A DNA stretch of 32,882 bases from NCBI GenBank assembly GCA_016208905.1, contig JACQXG010000011.1, positions 1 to 32,882 on the forward strand, read 5' to 3'. The DNA comes from Nitrospirota bacterium (GTDB lineage Bacteria > Nitrospirota > Thermodesulfovibrionia > UBA6902). Positions within the stretch are counted from its first letter, which is position 1. Every line of letters starts with the position of its first letter. Under the pieces are notes generated by a model. It was not told the DNA's origin. It ran no database searches and saw only the letters and a program-made list of their open reading frames with translations. Both the position numbers and the translations under genes were made by a program. Positions 1 to 9,580 of the stretch are shown here, piece by piece.

Positions 1-1026
1 GTCAGAGATATCACTGAGCGCAGAAAACTTGAAGACCAGCTCCGGCAGTCGCAAAAGATGGAGGCTGTCGGCCAGCTGGCAGGAGGCATTGCCCATGATT
101 TTAATAATATACTTACGGCAGTAATAGGATATGCAACCATTCTAAAGATGAGAATGGGTAATGATGATCCGTTGAAAATAAACCTTGAACAGATACTTGC
201 CGCATCTGAAAAGGGCGCGAACCTGACACAGAGCCTCCTTGCTTTCAGCAGGCAGCAGATAAGCAATCCCGAGCCGGTAAACCTTAATGAGATAATCAGG
301 AATATAGAAAAACTTTTATTGAGGGTGATCGGGGAAGACATTGAATTGAAGACGGCGCTTACAGAGGATTTGACGGTAATGGCAGACCATGTCCAGATAG
401 ACCAGGTTTTGATAAACCTGTGCACAAACGCGAGGGACGCGATGCCGGATGGAGGAGATTTAACTATCGAGACAGGGATTATTGAGTTGGACAGAAATTT
501 TACAGCGGCATATGATTACGGCAAGCCCGGCACATATGCGGTTATTTCTGTTTCAGATACTGGTATTGGTATAGATGAAAAAATAAGAGAAAGAATTTTT
601 GAGCCGTTCTATACAACCAAGGAAGTCGGAAAGGGCACGGGGCTCGGGCTTTCCATGGTATACGGAATAATAAAGCAGCATAACGGTTATATCACATGTG
701 ACAGCAAACCCGGCAAGGGCTCAACTTTCAGGATATATCTTCCGATAAGCAAAGCCGACGGCGAAGAAGCAGTGAATATATTTATTGAAAACATGGACAG
801 GATTGATATGATTATACTTGACGTAATAATGCCGAAGATGAACGGAAAAGAGGTTTATGACAGGATCAGGAAGATCAGGCCTGATATAAAAGCTCTGCTT
901 ACAAGCGGATATCCTGCTGATTTCATACAAAAACAGGAAATAATCAAGCAGGGTATAAACTTTATGGCAAAGCCGGTATCTCCGGCAGGCCTTATAAAAA
1001 AGGTCAAGGAAGAGCTGGCAAAATGA
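1..1026 (+). CDS. PAS-linked sensor histidine kinase with a truncated receiver domain (5' end outside window)
   Basis: The reading frame is open to the left edge, so the listed ATG at 58 is internal. The first codons read [11 protein letters not shown], the typical end of a PAS/PAC domain. Next comes a HisKA H-box (GGIAHDFNN, His at codon 32 of the visible part), an N-box ([11 protein letters not shown]), G1 (VSDTGIGID) and G2 (GKGTGLGLS), so the autokinase core looks intact. The C-terminus is a fragment of a receiver domain: it keeps the phospho-Asp strand ([11 protein letters not shown]) and the Lys-Pro motif (MAKPVSP) but lacks the first beta strand and acidic pair. Compared with the paralogous kinase at 2935-5190, about 48 residues are missing in frame. 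The stop overlaps the next gene's ATG by 4 nt. It probably senses a signal through missing N-terminal domains and phosphorylates the adjacent HD-GYP regulator; that partner choice is inferred from adjacency. Confidence 0.9.
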   Translation, partial: VRDITERRKLEDQLRQSQKMEAVGQLAGGIAHDFNNILTAVIGYATILKMRMGNDDPLKINLEQILAASEKGANLTQSLLAFSRQQISNPEPVNLNEIIRNIEKLLLRVIGEDIELKTALTEDLTVMADHVQIDQVLINLCTNARDAMPDGGDLTIETGIIELDRNFTAAYDYGKPGTYAVISVSDTGIGIDEKIRERIFEPFYTTKEVGKGTGLGLSMVYGIIKQHNGYITCDSKPGKGSTFRIYLPISKADGEEAVNIFIENMDRIDMIILDVIMPKMNGKEVYDRIRKIRPDIKALLTSGYPADFIQKQEIIKQGINFMAKPVSPAGLIKKVKEELAK

Positions 1027-2090
1027 CCGCTGCAAAGGCCCATATCCTTGTCGTTGACGACGAACCCCTTGTCCTCAATTCACTTTCCGGTTTATTGAGG
1101 GAATTCGGTTATTCAGTCACCTCCTGCAAAAATGCGGCGGACGCCCTGGACTGCTTTCAAAAAGACGTGACCGACATTGTCCTGACAGACATCAAGATGC
1201 CGCAGATTTCGGGGATCGAGCTTCTTGCAAAAATACATGCCGTCAGAAAGGACATGCCCGTGATTCTCATGACTGCCTATGCGCAAATGGACATGGCAGT
1301 TGCCGGCATAAAACATGGGGCTTTTGACTTTATCATCAAACCCTATGAACCTGAATATCTTCTTTACTCAATAGAAAAAGCGGTCAAATACAACACTCTC
1401 CTGCAGATGGATAAAGATTACAGGCGCGTGCTTGAAAGCACTGTTGAACAGAGGACCCAGGAACTGGCAAACGCCCTGACGCTTGTCAGGAATGTGAGCA
1501 AAGAGATGATACAGCGTCTGACGTCTATGGCTGAATTCAGGGACACCGATACAGGCGCCCACATCTCAAGGATCGGCCTGTACTCTAATAAAATTGCCGA
1601 GGCCCTGGACATGCCTATGGATTTTATCGATAACATCACCTTTGCAGGCCAGATGCACGACATTGGGAAGATAGGAATACCGGACACCATACTTTTGAAA
1701 CCCGGGAGTCTTACAAATAAAGAATTCCAGATTATGAAATCCCATACTATTATTGGAGAGAAGGTCCTCTTTGGCTCGTCTTATGACAATATCAAGATGG
1801 CGGCCTCAATTGCACTGAACCATCACGAGAGATGGGACGGCACAGGGTATCCGGAAGGATTGAAAACCGATGCTGTCCCGATTGAGGGAAGAATAGTCAT
1901 GCTTTGCGACCAGTATGACGCACTGAGAAGTGAAAGACCATATAAACCGTGTTTAAGTCATCAGGAGGTTTTCAGGATAATAACAGAGGGCGACGGGAGG
2001 ACTATGCCCGGGCATTTTGACCCTGATGTGCTGAAGGCCTTTATTGAACTTGCACCGGTATTTGATGAGATATATAATCTCAATATATAA
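1023..2090 (+). CDS. Response regulator with HD-GYP domain (predicted c-di-GMP phosphodiesterase)
   Basis: This is a cytoplasmic two-domain response regulator of 355 aa. The receiver (about residues 6-122) has the acidic pair D12/D13, phospho-acceptor D56 (VLTDIKMP) and K106 (FIIKPYEP). A helical linker (about 123-165) leads to an HD-GYP domain (about 170-350) with H180, the HD pair H212-D213 ([10 protein letters not shown]), H241, the H267-H268 pair and an intact GYP signature at 275-277. Active HD-GYP proteins hydrolyse cyclic di-GMP to pGpG or GMP, and all expected metal-ligand motifs are visible, so activity is likely. The start ATG overlaps the upstream kinase stop (ATGA), indicating translational coupling. 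The binding-protein gene follows 20 nt downstream. It is probably the output protein for one or both kinases of the operon. Confidence 0.93.
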   Translation: MTAAKAHILVVDDEPLVLNSLSGLLREFGYSVTSCKNAADALDCFQKDVTDIVLTDIKMPQISGIELLAKIHAVRKDMPVILMTAYAQMDMAVAGIKHGAFDFIIKPYEPEYLLYSIEKAVKYNTLLQMDKDYRRVLESTVEQRTQELANALTLVRNVSKEMIQRLTSMAEFRDTDTGAHISRIGLYSNKIAEALDMPMDFIDNITFAGQMHDIGKIGIPDTILLKPGSLTNKEFQIMKSHTIIGEKVLFGSSYDNIKMAASIALNHHERWDGTGYPEGLKTDAVPIEGRIVMLCDQYDALRSERPYKPCLSHQEVFRIITEGDGRTMPGHFDPDVLKAFIELAPVFDEIYNLNI

Positions 2091-2110
2091 CATCGAAAAA
2101 GGACCTTTAT

Positions 2111-2938
2111 ATGCGCACTCGTATTTCAGCATTATTCATCTTATTCTTTATAGTTACCCTGAACATACCCGAAGCATATCCTGAAACCCTTGTTGGAAGC
2201 GGCTGCTCCGTAAGCAATACCGGCTATCTGACCGAACTTGCTAAAGACTATGAGAAACTTACAGGCGTAAAGATGTTCGTGCGCGGGGGCGGCAGTGTTG
2301 TAGGTCTGGAAGATTTAAAGAGCGGCAAGGTGGACTTTGCCGCATCCTGCAGGCACAACTTGCCCGGCGATCCCGCCGATATAGAGTTTATACAGGTAGC
2401 ATGGGATGCCCTGGTATTTATCGTCCACAAATCGAATCCGCTCGACAATATGTCTCTTGTGGATGCAAGGGCGATATACGCAGGTAAAATAACCAACTGG
2501 AACCAGCTTAAAGGCGCTGATGCCCCAGTCAAGATTTTCATCTCAAGACCGCATGCAGGACACGGACTCAGCGGTATTGAGACTTCCACAAAAGAGATGA
2601 TCTTAGAAGGGAAAAGTCCCCTGGAAATGCCGAACACTGTGTCCCTTGCCTCAACCGGTATTGTTGAGCAGATGGTGGAGAAGACATTCGAAGGGTTCGG
2701 CATATCGGGCTTTTCAAGCGCCCGGAAACGGGCCGTAAAGATGCTGAAGCTCGACAGTGTATATCCGGACAAAAAGAACATTGCAAGCGGAAAGTATCCT
2801 TTGAAGCGTCCACTTTTCCTTCTGATACCAAAAAATCCAAAACCGGAGACAAGGACATTTATTGACTTTGCATTAAGCAAACAGGGGCAAGAGCTTATAA
2901 GCTCATACGGCGCTGTTTCACTTCTGGATATTAAATGA
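2111..2938 (+). CDS. Periplasmic phosphate-type (PstS-like) substrate-binding protein
   Basis: The 275-aa protein has an N-terminal signal peptide (charged MRTR, then a hydrophobic stretch to about residue 20, likely cleavage near AYPE). The mature part resembles the PBP-like family of PstS/phosphate-binding proteins: it opens with VGSGCSVSNTGYLTELAKDY, followed by RGGGSVVGLEDLKSGKVDFA and INAYAGKITNW-like text (IYAGKITNWNQL). An AAGGA Shine-Dalgarno lies 8 nt before the ATG. No ABC permease or ATPase gene is nearby. Instead the stop overlaps the start of a membrane hybrid kinase (ATGA). Solitary binding proteins placed with kinases usually act as sensors that dock on the kinase periplasmic domain; that role is inferred here. 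The ligand is unknown: phosphate, other oxyanions and small organic anions are all possible for this fold. Confidence 0.85.
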   Translation: MRTRISALFILFFIVTLNIPEAYPETLVGSGCSVSNTGYLTELAKDYEKLTGVKMFVRGGGSVVGLEDLKSGKVDFAASCRHNLPGDPADIEFIQVAWDALVFIVHKSNPLDNMSLVDARAIYAGKITNWNQLKGADAPVKIFISRPHAGHGLSGIETSTKEMILEGKSPLEMPNTVSLASTGIVEQMVEKTFEGFGISGFSSARKRAVKMLKLDSVYPDKKNIASGKYPLKRPLFLLIPKNPKPETRTFIDFALSKQGQELISSYGAVSLLDIK

Positions 2939-5190
2939 ATCTCTCCTTAAAGACAAAATTATCCATCTGGATCGCGTTAATTATCGTTTTTGTCGGCGCG
3001 GCAAGGACCTATTATTTTATTTCCGACACACACCGCGGTATCGAGAAAAAACTTATCGCACGGGGAGAGGCGTTGAGCCATTCGCTTGCAAGGGCCGCTG
3101 AAGAGGGGCTTGCATCGGAAAACCTCGACCTGATCAAAAAGGCGGAGTATATCGTGCGCGGTGAAGACGTAGAGCTTGTGCAGGTCTACTCTACTATCTG
3201 GAACGCTATTGACGCATACCCCCTTGAAAGATTAAAGGAGCCTCCTCATCCCGAAGCAATCAGCCACTTTAAGAAAGCCACCAGTCCTTTTCACAAAAAG
3301 ATCGACGAGACATATGATTTTTATAACGCCATATTATTTAAACCGGCAAAAGATTCTCACGAAATATCCATAGGCTTTGTCAGACTGACCATTTCTTCAT
3401 CCGCAATGTATGAAGAGATCAAGAAGACGCTGGTTGACAATGTCGTTTCTTCGGTGATCATCACATTTATTATCTTAATAGCCCTTAATATTCTGATTAA
3501 CCGTCTTGTAATTAATCCAGTCTCAAGGCTTCGGAAATCTATCACGGTATTCAGAAGAGGCGGGCGCCACGATATTGTTCCTGTGCATTCCAATGACGAA
3601 ATGGGGGAATTGATCTCAGCGTTCAACCAGATGGCGGAGACGATCAATAAAGCCGCGGTTGAGCTTAAGAAGGCAGGGGATGTCTTGCGTCTTTCGGAAG
3701 AGAAATTCTCAAAGGCGTTTCGTTCTAGTCCGACGCTTATGGCAATAAGCACGATGAAAGAAGGCAGATTCATCGAGGTGAACAACGCCTTTTTACACAC
3801 CTTCGGATACGAGAGGGAAGAAGTCATCGGCCGCACTTCAGCGGAACTCGGCATATGGGCTGATCCTGAAGAACGCAATAAAGTAATGGACCGCCTCGTC
3901 AAGTCCGGGATGATTAAAAACGAGGAGATAGTATTCTGCAAAAAGACCGGCGAGGAACTCGCTATGCTCTGGTCTGTGGAAGTAATAGATATTGAGGGCC
4001 GGCAATGCATACTGGCGGTGGCACAAGACATTACAGAAAGGAAAAAACTCGAAGCCCGGCTTTTGCAGGCGCAAAAGATGGAATCCATCGGTCAGCTTGC
4101 CGGAGGCATCGCCCACGATTTCAATAATATTCTTACGGCGATTATAGGGTATGCTTACATTGTAAAAACGAATATGGCGGATGACGATCCCTTAAAGAGT
4201 AACCTTGACCAGATACTCTCTTCATCTAACAGGGCCGCCAACCTGGTCCGGAGTCTTCTCGCCTTCAGCAGGCAGCAGATAAGCAACCCGGTGCCGGTAA
4301 ACATTAATGAAATTATAGAGGACCTGGTCAAGATGCTGTTAAGGATTCTCGGTGAACATATTGAATTAAAGCTGGCCCTGTCCGGAGACCTGACAGTAAT
4401 GGCGGACCGTGTTCAAATGGACCAGGTCATAATAAATCTGTGCACAAATGCAAGGGATGCGCTGCCTGACGGGGGGGCTTTAACTATCAGGACAGGGAAT
4501 ATAAGACTGGATAAGGAATTTACTGAATTATACGGATACGAAAGGCCTGGCGAGTATGCTTTTATTTCAGTCTCAGATACCGGCACAGGCATAGACAAAA
4601 AGATGAAGGACAGGATATTTGAACCTTTCTTTACAACTAAAGAAGTCGGCAAGGGCACGGGTCTCGGACTTTCAATAGTTTACGGGATAATCAAACAGCA
4701 TAACGGATATATAACATGCTTCAGCGATGCAGGCAAAGGCACGACATTTACCGCTTATCTCCCGATGGTTATATCAGGAGTTAAAGAAACCGCGGCTGAA
4801 GAAATTCCCGACTCAGAAAAAGCAACAGAAACCGTGCTTCTGGCAGAGGACGAAGAGGATGTCAGAGAACTCACAAAGCAAATACTTTCAGCGGCCGGAT
4901 ACAAGGTCATTGAGGCTGTAGACGGTGAAGACGCAATTGACAAATTTATCAGTAACAGGGACCGGGTAGATATTCTCCTGCTGGATGTGATTATGCCCAA
5001 GATGAACGGGCAGGAAGTTTACAGTAAAGCAAAAGAAATGAAACCGGATATTAAAGCGATTCTTGTAAGCGGTTATCCCGCGGATTTCATCCGTAAAAAA
5101 ATTATTCTTCAGAATGGCTTGAATTATGTATCGAAACCGCTTGCGCCAAAAGATCTTTTGAAAAAAATAAGAGAAGCGCTTGGAAAATAA
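2935..5190 (+). CDS. Membrane hybrid sensor histidine kinase (TM-HAMP-PAS-HisKA-HATPase-REC)
   Basis: The 751-aa kinase has TM1 at about 7-27, an extracytoplasmic sensor segment of roughly 140 residues, TM2 at about 168-192 (SVIITFIILIALNILI), and a HAMP domain (about 190-245, with NPVSRLRKS and DEMGELISAFNQMAETI). A PAS domain follows (about 255-375), then the H-box ([10 protein letters not shown]394), N-box ([11 protein letters not shown]), G1 (VSDTGTGID) and G2 (GKGTGLGLS). The C-terminal receiver is complete: acidic residues in LLAEDEED, D684 in [12 protein letters not shown] and K734 in VSKPLAP. The start overlaps the binding-protein stop, so the two are translationally coupled, and the periplasmic domain is the natural docking site for that protein. 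Its kinase core is a close paralogue of the one at 1-1026. The receiver fused to an H-box kinase suggests internal phosphate control or relay to another protein. Confidence 0.93.
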   Translation: MNLSLKTKLSIWIALIIVFVGAARTYYFISDTHRGIEKKLIARGEALSHSLARAAEEGLASENLDLIKKAEYIVRGEDVELVQVYSTIWNAIDAYPLERLKEPPHPEAISHFKKATSPFHKKIDETYDFYNAILFKPAKDSHEISIGFVRLTISSSAMYEEIKKTLVDNVVSSVIITFIILIALNILINRLVINPVSRLRKSITVFRRGGRHDIVPVHSNDEMGELISAFNQMAETINKAAVELKKAGDVLRLSEEKFSKAFRSSPTLMAISTMKEGRFIEVNNAFLHTFGYEREEVIGRTSAELGIWADPEERNKVMDRLVKSGMIKNEEIVFCKKTGEELAMLWSVEVIDIEGRQCILAVAQDITERKKLEARLLQAQKMESIGQLAGGIAHDFNNILTAIIGYAYIVKTNMADDDPLKSNLDQILSSSNRAANLVRSLLAFSRQQISNPVPVNINEIIEDLVKMLLRILGEHIELKLALSGDLTVMADRVQMDQVIINLCTNARDALPDGGALTIRTGNIRLDKEFTELYGYERPGEYAFISVSDTGTGIDKKMKDRIFEPFFTTKEVGKGTGLGLSIVYGIIKQHNGYITCFSDAGKGTTFTAYLPMVISGVKETAAEEIPDSEKATETVLLAEDEEDVRELTKQILSAAGYKVIEAVDGEDAIDKFISNRDRVDILLLDVIMPKMNGQEVYSKAKEMKPDIKAILVSGYPADFIRKKIILQNGLNYVSKPLAPKDLLKKIREALGK

Positions 5191-5241
5191 GCAGCAAGCC
5201 TGAGTTAATAAATCCCCCTTCATTAGGTTATAGTAATCCAT

Positions 5242-7104
5242 ATGAACGCTGACAGTGACTACGACATAATAGTCATCGGCGCGGGCCATGCCGGCTGTGA
5301 AGCAGCCCTGGCAGCCGCAAGGATGGGATTCAGTACAGCCATCTTTACAATGAGTCTTGATACTATCGGCCAGATGTCATGCAATCCTGCAATCGGTGGA
5401 CTTGCAAAGAGTCATCTCGTAAAGGAAATAGACGCCCTCGGCGGTGAAATGGCAAAGATAACAGACCTGGCCGGGATACAATTCAAGGTACTTAATAAGA
5501 GCAAGGGCCCGGCTGTCTGGGCCACGAGGGTGCAGGCAGACCGGGCGCTTTATAGAAAGTATATGCGGGAAGCGCTTGAAGCGCAGACAGGACTTGATAT
5601 CAGACAGGAGAGCATTGAAGAGATATTGATTGATAAAAATGAAGTTTCTGGAGTAAGGACTAACGAGCAAACTTACAAATCAAAAACTGTAATCATTGCA
5701 ACGGGAACATTTCTGAACGGACTGATTCATATTGGACTGGATAATTTCCCCGCTGGAAGGATAGGCGAGCCGCCTTCGATAAATCTCTCAAATAGCCTTC
5801 ATGTGCTTGGGTTCAAAATCGGCAGATTGAAGACCGGAACACCGCCGAGGCTTGATGCAAAGAGCATCGATTTTTCTGTTATGGGGGTCCAGGACGGAGA
5901 TGTCCCTCCTCCGCCGATGTCTTTATTCACTAAAGAGATTACAAATCCGCAGCTTCCGTGTTACATGACTTATACAAATGAACATACTCATCAGACGATC
6001 CTTGATAATCTTGAACATTCTCCTCTTTACAGCGGAGTCATCAAGGGCATCGGCCCGCGTTACTGTCCTTCCATAGAAGACAAGGTTGTCAGGTTCAAAG
6101 AGAAGACAAGGCACCAGATATTCCTTGAACCTGAAGGTCTGGACAGCGATGAATATTACGCCAACGGCATCTCAACAAGCCTGCCGCGAGAGGTCCAAAT
6201 AAAATTTGTCAGAAGCATAAAAGGTCTTGAGAATGCGAAGATCAACAAATTCGGTTATGCAATCGAATATGACTTTGTCTATCCAACCCAGCTTAAGCCG
6301 ACATTAGAAACAAAACTTATTGAAGGGCTTTTTCTGGCCGGGCAGATCAACGGCACATCAGGCTATGAAGAGGCTGCTGCCCAGGGGCTTGTCGCCGGGA
6401 TAAACGCTGCCCTCAAGCTGAAAAACAAACAGCCGTTCATCACTGGCAGGCATGAGGCATACATCGGGGTCCTGATTGACGACCTTGTGACAAAGGGGAC
6501 GAATGAACCGTACAGGATGTTCACTTCACGGGCTGAATACCGCCTTCTGCTCAGGCAGGACAACGCGGACCTGCGGCTTTTGGAAAAGGGACATGACCTC
6601 GGGCTTATCAATATTGAACTGTATGAGTCGTTTCTTAAAAAGAAGGAAGCCGTCGAAAAAGAATTAAAGAGAATAAAGACCACTCGCGTGAAGCCTCAAA
6701 TCATCAATCCTGTGCTTGAAAAACTAGGCGGTTCACTTATAAAAGAAGACGCCTCACTGTATCAGCTTTTAAAAAGACCGGAAGTTAAGTACGCCAACAT
6801 TGCTGAAGTCTCCCCGTCAAACAACGGCATTTCAACTGATGTGATAAACCAGGTAGAGATCCAGACAAAATACAAAGGCTACATCCAACGGCAGGCGGAG
6901 CTTGCTGAAAAGTTCAAAAAGGTCGAAGAAAAAACCATACCCGGTGACTTTGTCTACAGGGGGATCAACGGCCTTTCAACGGAAATAGTGGAGAAGCTTG
7001 AAGAAGTCAGACCGCTCAACCTTGGGCAGGCAGGAAGGATCCCCGGTGTCACGCCAGCCGCGATTTCACTCCTGATGATAGCAGTGGCGAAGCAGAAAAG
7101 ATAA
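5242..7104 (+). CDS. mnmG: tRNA uridine-5-carboxymethylaminomethyl modification enzyme MnmG (GidA)
   Basis: This FAD-dependent enzyme works with the GTPase MnmE to install the cmnm5 group on the wobble uridine of certain tRNAs. The 620-aa length is normal. An N-terminal dinucleotide-binding motif (IVIGAGHAGCEAA, about residues 10-22) is followed by the family signature with its conserved cysteine (MSCNPAIGGLAKS), KTGTPPRL, a second conserved block GYEEAAAQGLVAGINAA, and the C-terminal tRNA-binding helical region (RPLNLGQAGRIPGVTPAA). The start fits the family N-terminus, though the Shine-Dalgarno is weak. mnmE, rsmG and the parAB genes often found beside mnmG are absent from the window. It follows the kinase operon by 51 nt and may be co-transcribed with it. 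Confidence 0.97.
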   Translation: MNADSDYDIIVIGAGHAGCEAALAAARMGFSTAIFTMSLDTIGQMSCNPAIGGLAKSHLVKEIDALGGEMAKITDLAGIQFKVLNKSKGPAVWATRVQADRALYRKYMREALEAQTGLDIRQESIEEILIDKNEVSGVRTNEQTYKSKTVIIATGTFLNGLIHIGLDNFPAGRIGEPPSINLSNSLHVLGFKIGRLKTGTPPRLDAKSIDFSVMGVQDGDVPPPPMSLFTKEITNPQLPCYMTYTNEHTHQTILDNLEHSPLYSGVIKGIGPRYCPSIEDKVVRFKEKTRHQIFLEPEGLDSDEYYANGISTSLPREVQIKFVRSIKGLENAKINKFGYAIEYDFVYPTQLKPTLETKLIEGLFLAGQINGTSGYEEAAAQGLVAGINAALKLKNKQPFITGRHEAYIGVLIDDLVTKGTNEPYRMFTSRAEYRLLLRQDNADLRLLEKGHDLGLINIELYESFLKKKEAVEKELKRIKTTRVKPQIINPVLEKLGGSLIKEDASLYQLLKRPEVKYANIAEVSPSNNGISTDVINQVEIQTKYKGYIQRQAELAEKFKKVEEKTIPGDFVYRGINGLSTEIVEKLEEVRPLNLGQAGRIPGVTPAAISLLMIAVAKQKR

Positions 7105-7114
7105 GGCATAAAGG

Positions 7115-7173
7115 GGCAAAGGCACAAAGTTGTTTTTACCCTTTTACCCTTTTACCCTTTGTGCCTTTGTGCC
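7115..7173 (+). repeat. Long imperfect hairpin with three tandem TTTTACCC units
   Basis: Downstream of mnmG, GGCAAAGGCACAAAG (7115-7129) pairs with CTTTGTGCCTTTGTGCC (7157-7173), giving a stem of about 13 bp plus a bulged extension. The loop contains three exact 8-nt units TTTTACCC (7134-7157). It has no downstream U-tract, so it is not a classical terminator. It may protect the mnmG mRNA 3' end or be a member of a dispersed palindromic repeat family; the window holds only this copy. Confidence 0.6.
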
Positions 7174-7203
7174 TAAGAATATTACCCTGTTTAAAAAAAC
7201 AAA

Positions 7204-7239
7204 AAAGCCGGCATCCTTTTCAATAAGGATACCGGCTTT
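7204..7239 (-). terminator. Rho-independent terminator for the cytochrome c gene, between convergent genes
   Basis: A 13-bp stem (AAAGCCGGCATCC against GGATACCGGCTTT, one G-U type mismatch) surrounds a 10-nt loop. On the minus strand the stem is followed by TTTTTTGTTTTTTT, a strong U-tract, so it terminates the cytochrome transcript. On the plus strand it may also stop mnmG readthrough, but the T-run there is short. Confidence 0.88.
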
Positions 7240-7250
7240 AAATTTACAAA

Positions 7251-7814
7251 CTAGTGTTTGTTCTTTAAAGGGAAATGCTCGTGGGTCTTCTTGAGCCTTT
7301 CCTTAAAATCAAACTTGTACTTTGCATCAACCTTTTCAACAAAAGGACTGTCAGCAGCATGACATGCCATACAGCCTTTTTCATCTTCCGAGGGAATTAT
7401 CAGACCAGCAGCTTTAACTTCAGCCAGGGGGAATTCCTTGTTCTTCTTCATGATCTGACTGAAGTTACCGCCCGGGCCATGACATCCTTCACATTGAACA
7501 CCAGCCAAATCCGGTGTCTTCTCCATACTTACAAAGCCGCCTTTACCATATCCGGTTGTGTGGCATTTTAAGCATTTGGGATCAGTGGTGTAGTCTTTGT
7601 CCTCAAGTCCGGCCTTCTTCTTCTCTGCAACTTTTACCCCTGCCTTGAGATTCTCATAGCTGGTTGCCATCTTCGTCTCATTCCATGACTTGAACTGCTT
7701 CATGTGACAGGCCTTGCATTTTTTTGCGCCGATATAATCTGCTGCATTAGCATACGATACAACAAAAAGAGCCATAACAAACAGAATTGAAACAAATCCG
7801 ATTATCTTTTTCAA
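7251..7814 (-). CDS. Exported tetraheme cytochrome c (cytochrome c554-like)
   Basis: The 187-aa protein carries a signal peptide (MKKIIGFVSILFVMALFVVS, cleavage likely after ANA at residue 24) and four CXXCH haem c sites at residues 33, 81, 108 and 148 (CKACH, CLKCH, CEGCH, CMACH). Spacing and the motif QCEGCHGPGG resemble the small multihaem cytochrome c554/c-prime-type family found in anaerobic and nitrogen- or metal-cycling bacteria. It should be a periplasmic electron carrier; the partner enzyme is not encoded nearby. The start codon is TTG, chosen because a strong AGGAGGT lies 7 nt upstream and the signal peptide begins there. It is a monocistronic unit with its own terminator. A more specific function cannot be read from sequence. 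Confidence 0.9.
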   Translation of the reverse strand: MKKIIGFVSILFVMALFVVSYANAADYIGAKKCKACHMKQFKSWNETKMATSYENLKAGVKVAEKKKAGLEDKDYTTDPKCLKCHTTGYGKGGFVSMEKTPDLAGVQCEGCHGPGGNFSQIMKKNKEFPLAEVKAAGLIIPSEDEKGCMACHAADSPFVEKVDAKYKFDFKERLKKTHEHFPLKNKH

Positions 7815-7820
7815 GATTTC

Positions 7821-7827
7821 ACCTCCT
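7821..7827 (-). promoter_or_regulatory. Strong Shine-Dalgarno fixing a TTG start for the cytochrome c gene
   Basis: On the minus strand AGGAGGT is followed by a 7-nt spacer and TTG (7812-7814). No ATG or GTG lies at a suitable distance, and the signal peptide starts here, so TTG is the likely initiator. Confidence 0.85.
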
Positions 7828-7995
7828 TTCTATTTTTTAATTTATATACAGATTCAGCGATTCTTCCTTCAACCCCGCCCCGATAAAACGGAACGTCTTT
7901 AGCTGCAAGAAAAGCTGAATTTAATTTCTAAAATCCGGTCAGTTAGTATAGCAAGTTAAGCCAGCCAAATGACAAAAATTAATTTTATTCCGTTA

Positions 7996-8019
7996 TAAAC
8001 AGATTTTTTAAACTGTTTA
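7996..8019 (-). terminator. AT-rich hairpin downstream of tRNA-Ser, possible weak terminator
   Basis: TAAACAG (7996-8002) pairs with CTGTTTA (8013-8019) around a 10-nt AT-rich loop, starting 1-2 nt beyond the tRNA CCA end on the minus strand. The downstream minus-strand sequence is AT-rich but lacks a clean U-tract, so this is a tentative terminator. Confidence 0.35.
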
Positions 8020-8020
8020 A

Positions 8021-8106
8021 TGGCGGAGGAGGTAGGATTCGAACCCACGGAGCTTTCGCTCTACGGTTTTCAAGACCGTCGCCATCGACCACTCGGCCAC
8101 TCCTCC
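8021..8106 (-). tRNA. tRNA-Ser (anticodon UGA), CCA encoded
   Basis: On the minus strand the 86-nt sequence begins GGAGGAGTGGCCGAGTGG. A 7-bp acceptor stem pairs GGAGGAG with CTCCTCC, followed by the G discriminator and encoded CCA. The anticodon stem ACGGT/ACCGT holds the loop CTTGAAA, giving anticodon TGA (reads UCA serine). The long variable arm (GAGC GAAA GCTC) is diagnostic of class II serine tRNA, and the T arm has GGTTCGAACCC. It lies 36 nt downstream of serS on the same strand and may be co-transcribed with it. Confidence 0.97.
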
Positions 8107-8119
8107 ATTTAGACTGATT

Positions 8120-9438
<1,319 letters not shown>

Positions 9439-9580
9439 TCATTGGCATTATATAAGGTAAGGCAAAATAAATTAAAAATCAATTCCAAACTACCTGCAGT
9501 AAAGGTAACCGCTCAGTAAGAGGGGGAACTGTCCAGAAAAAATCAGGCAGGACTATTAACATCCTAAAAAAAGTATATTA

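Noticed and set aside
2248-2880. Long minus-strand ORF of 210 aa inside the PstS-like gene
   Set aside because: It is a shadow of a clear coding gene on the plus strand, with no domain or ribosome site.
8021-8106. tRNA-Ser as a phage or island attachment site
   Set aside because: No integrase gene or direct repeat of the tRNA 3' end is seen within the window.
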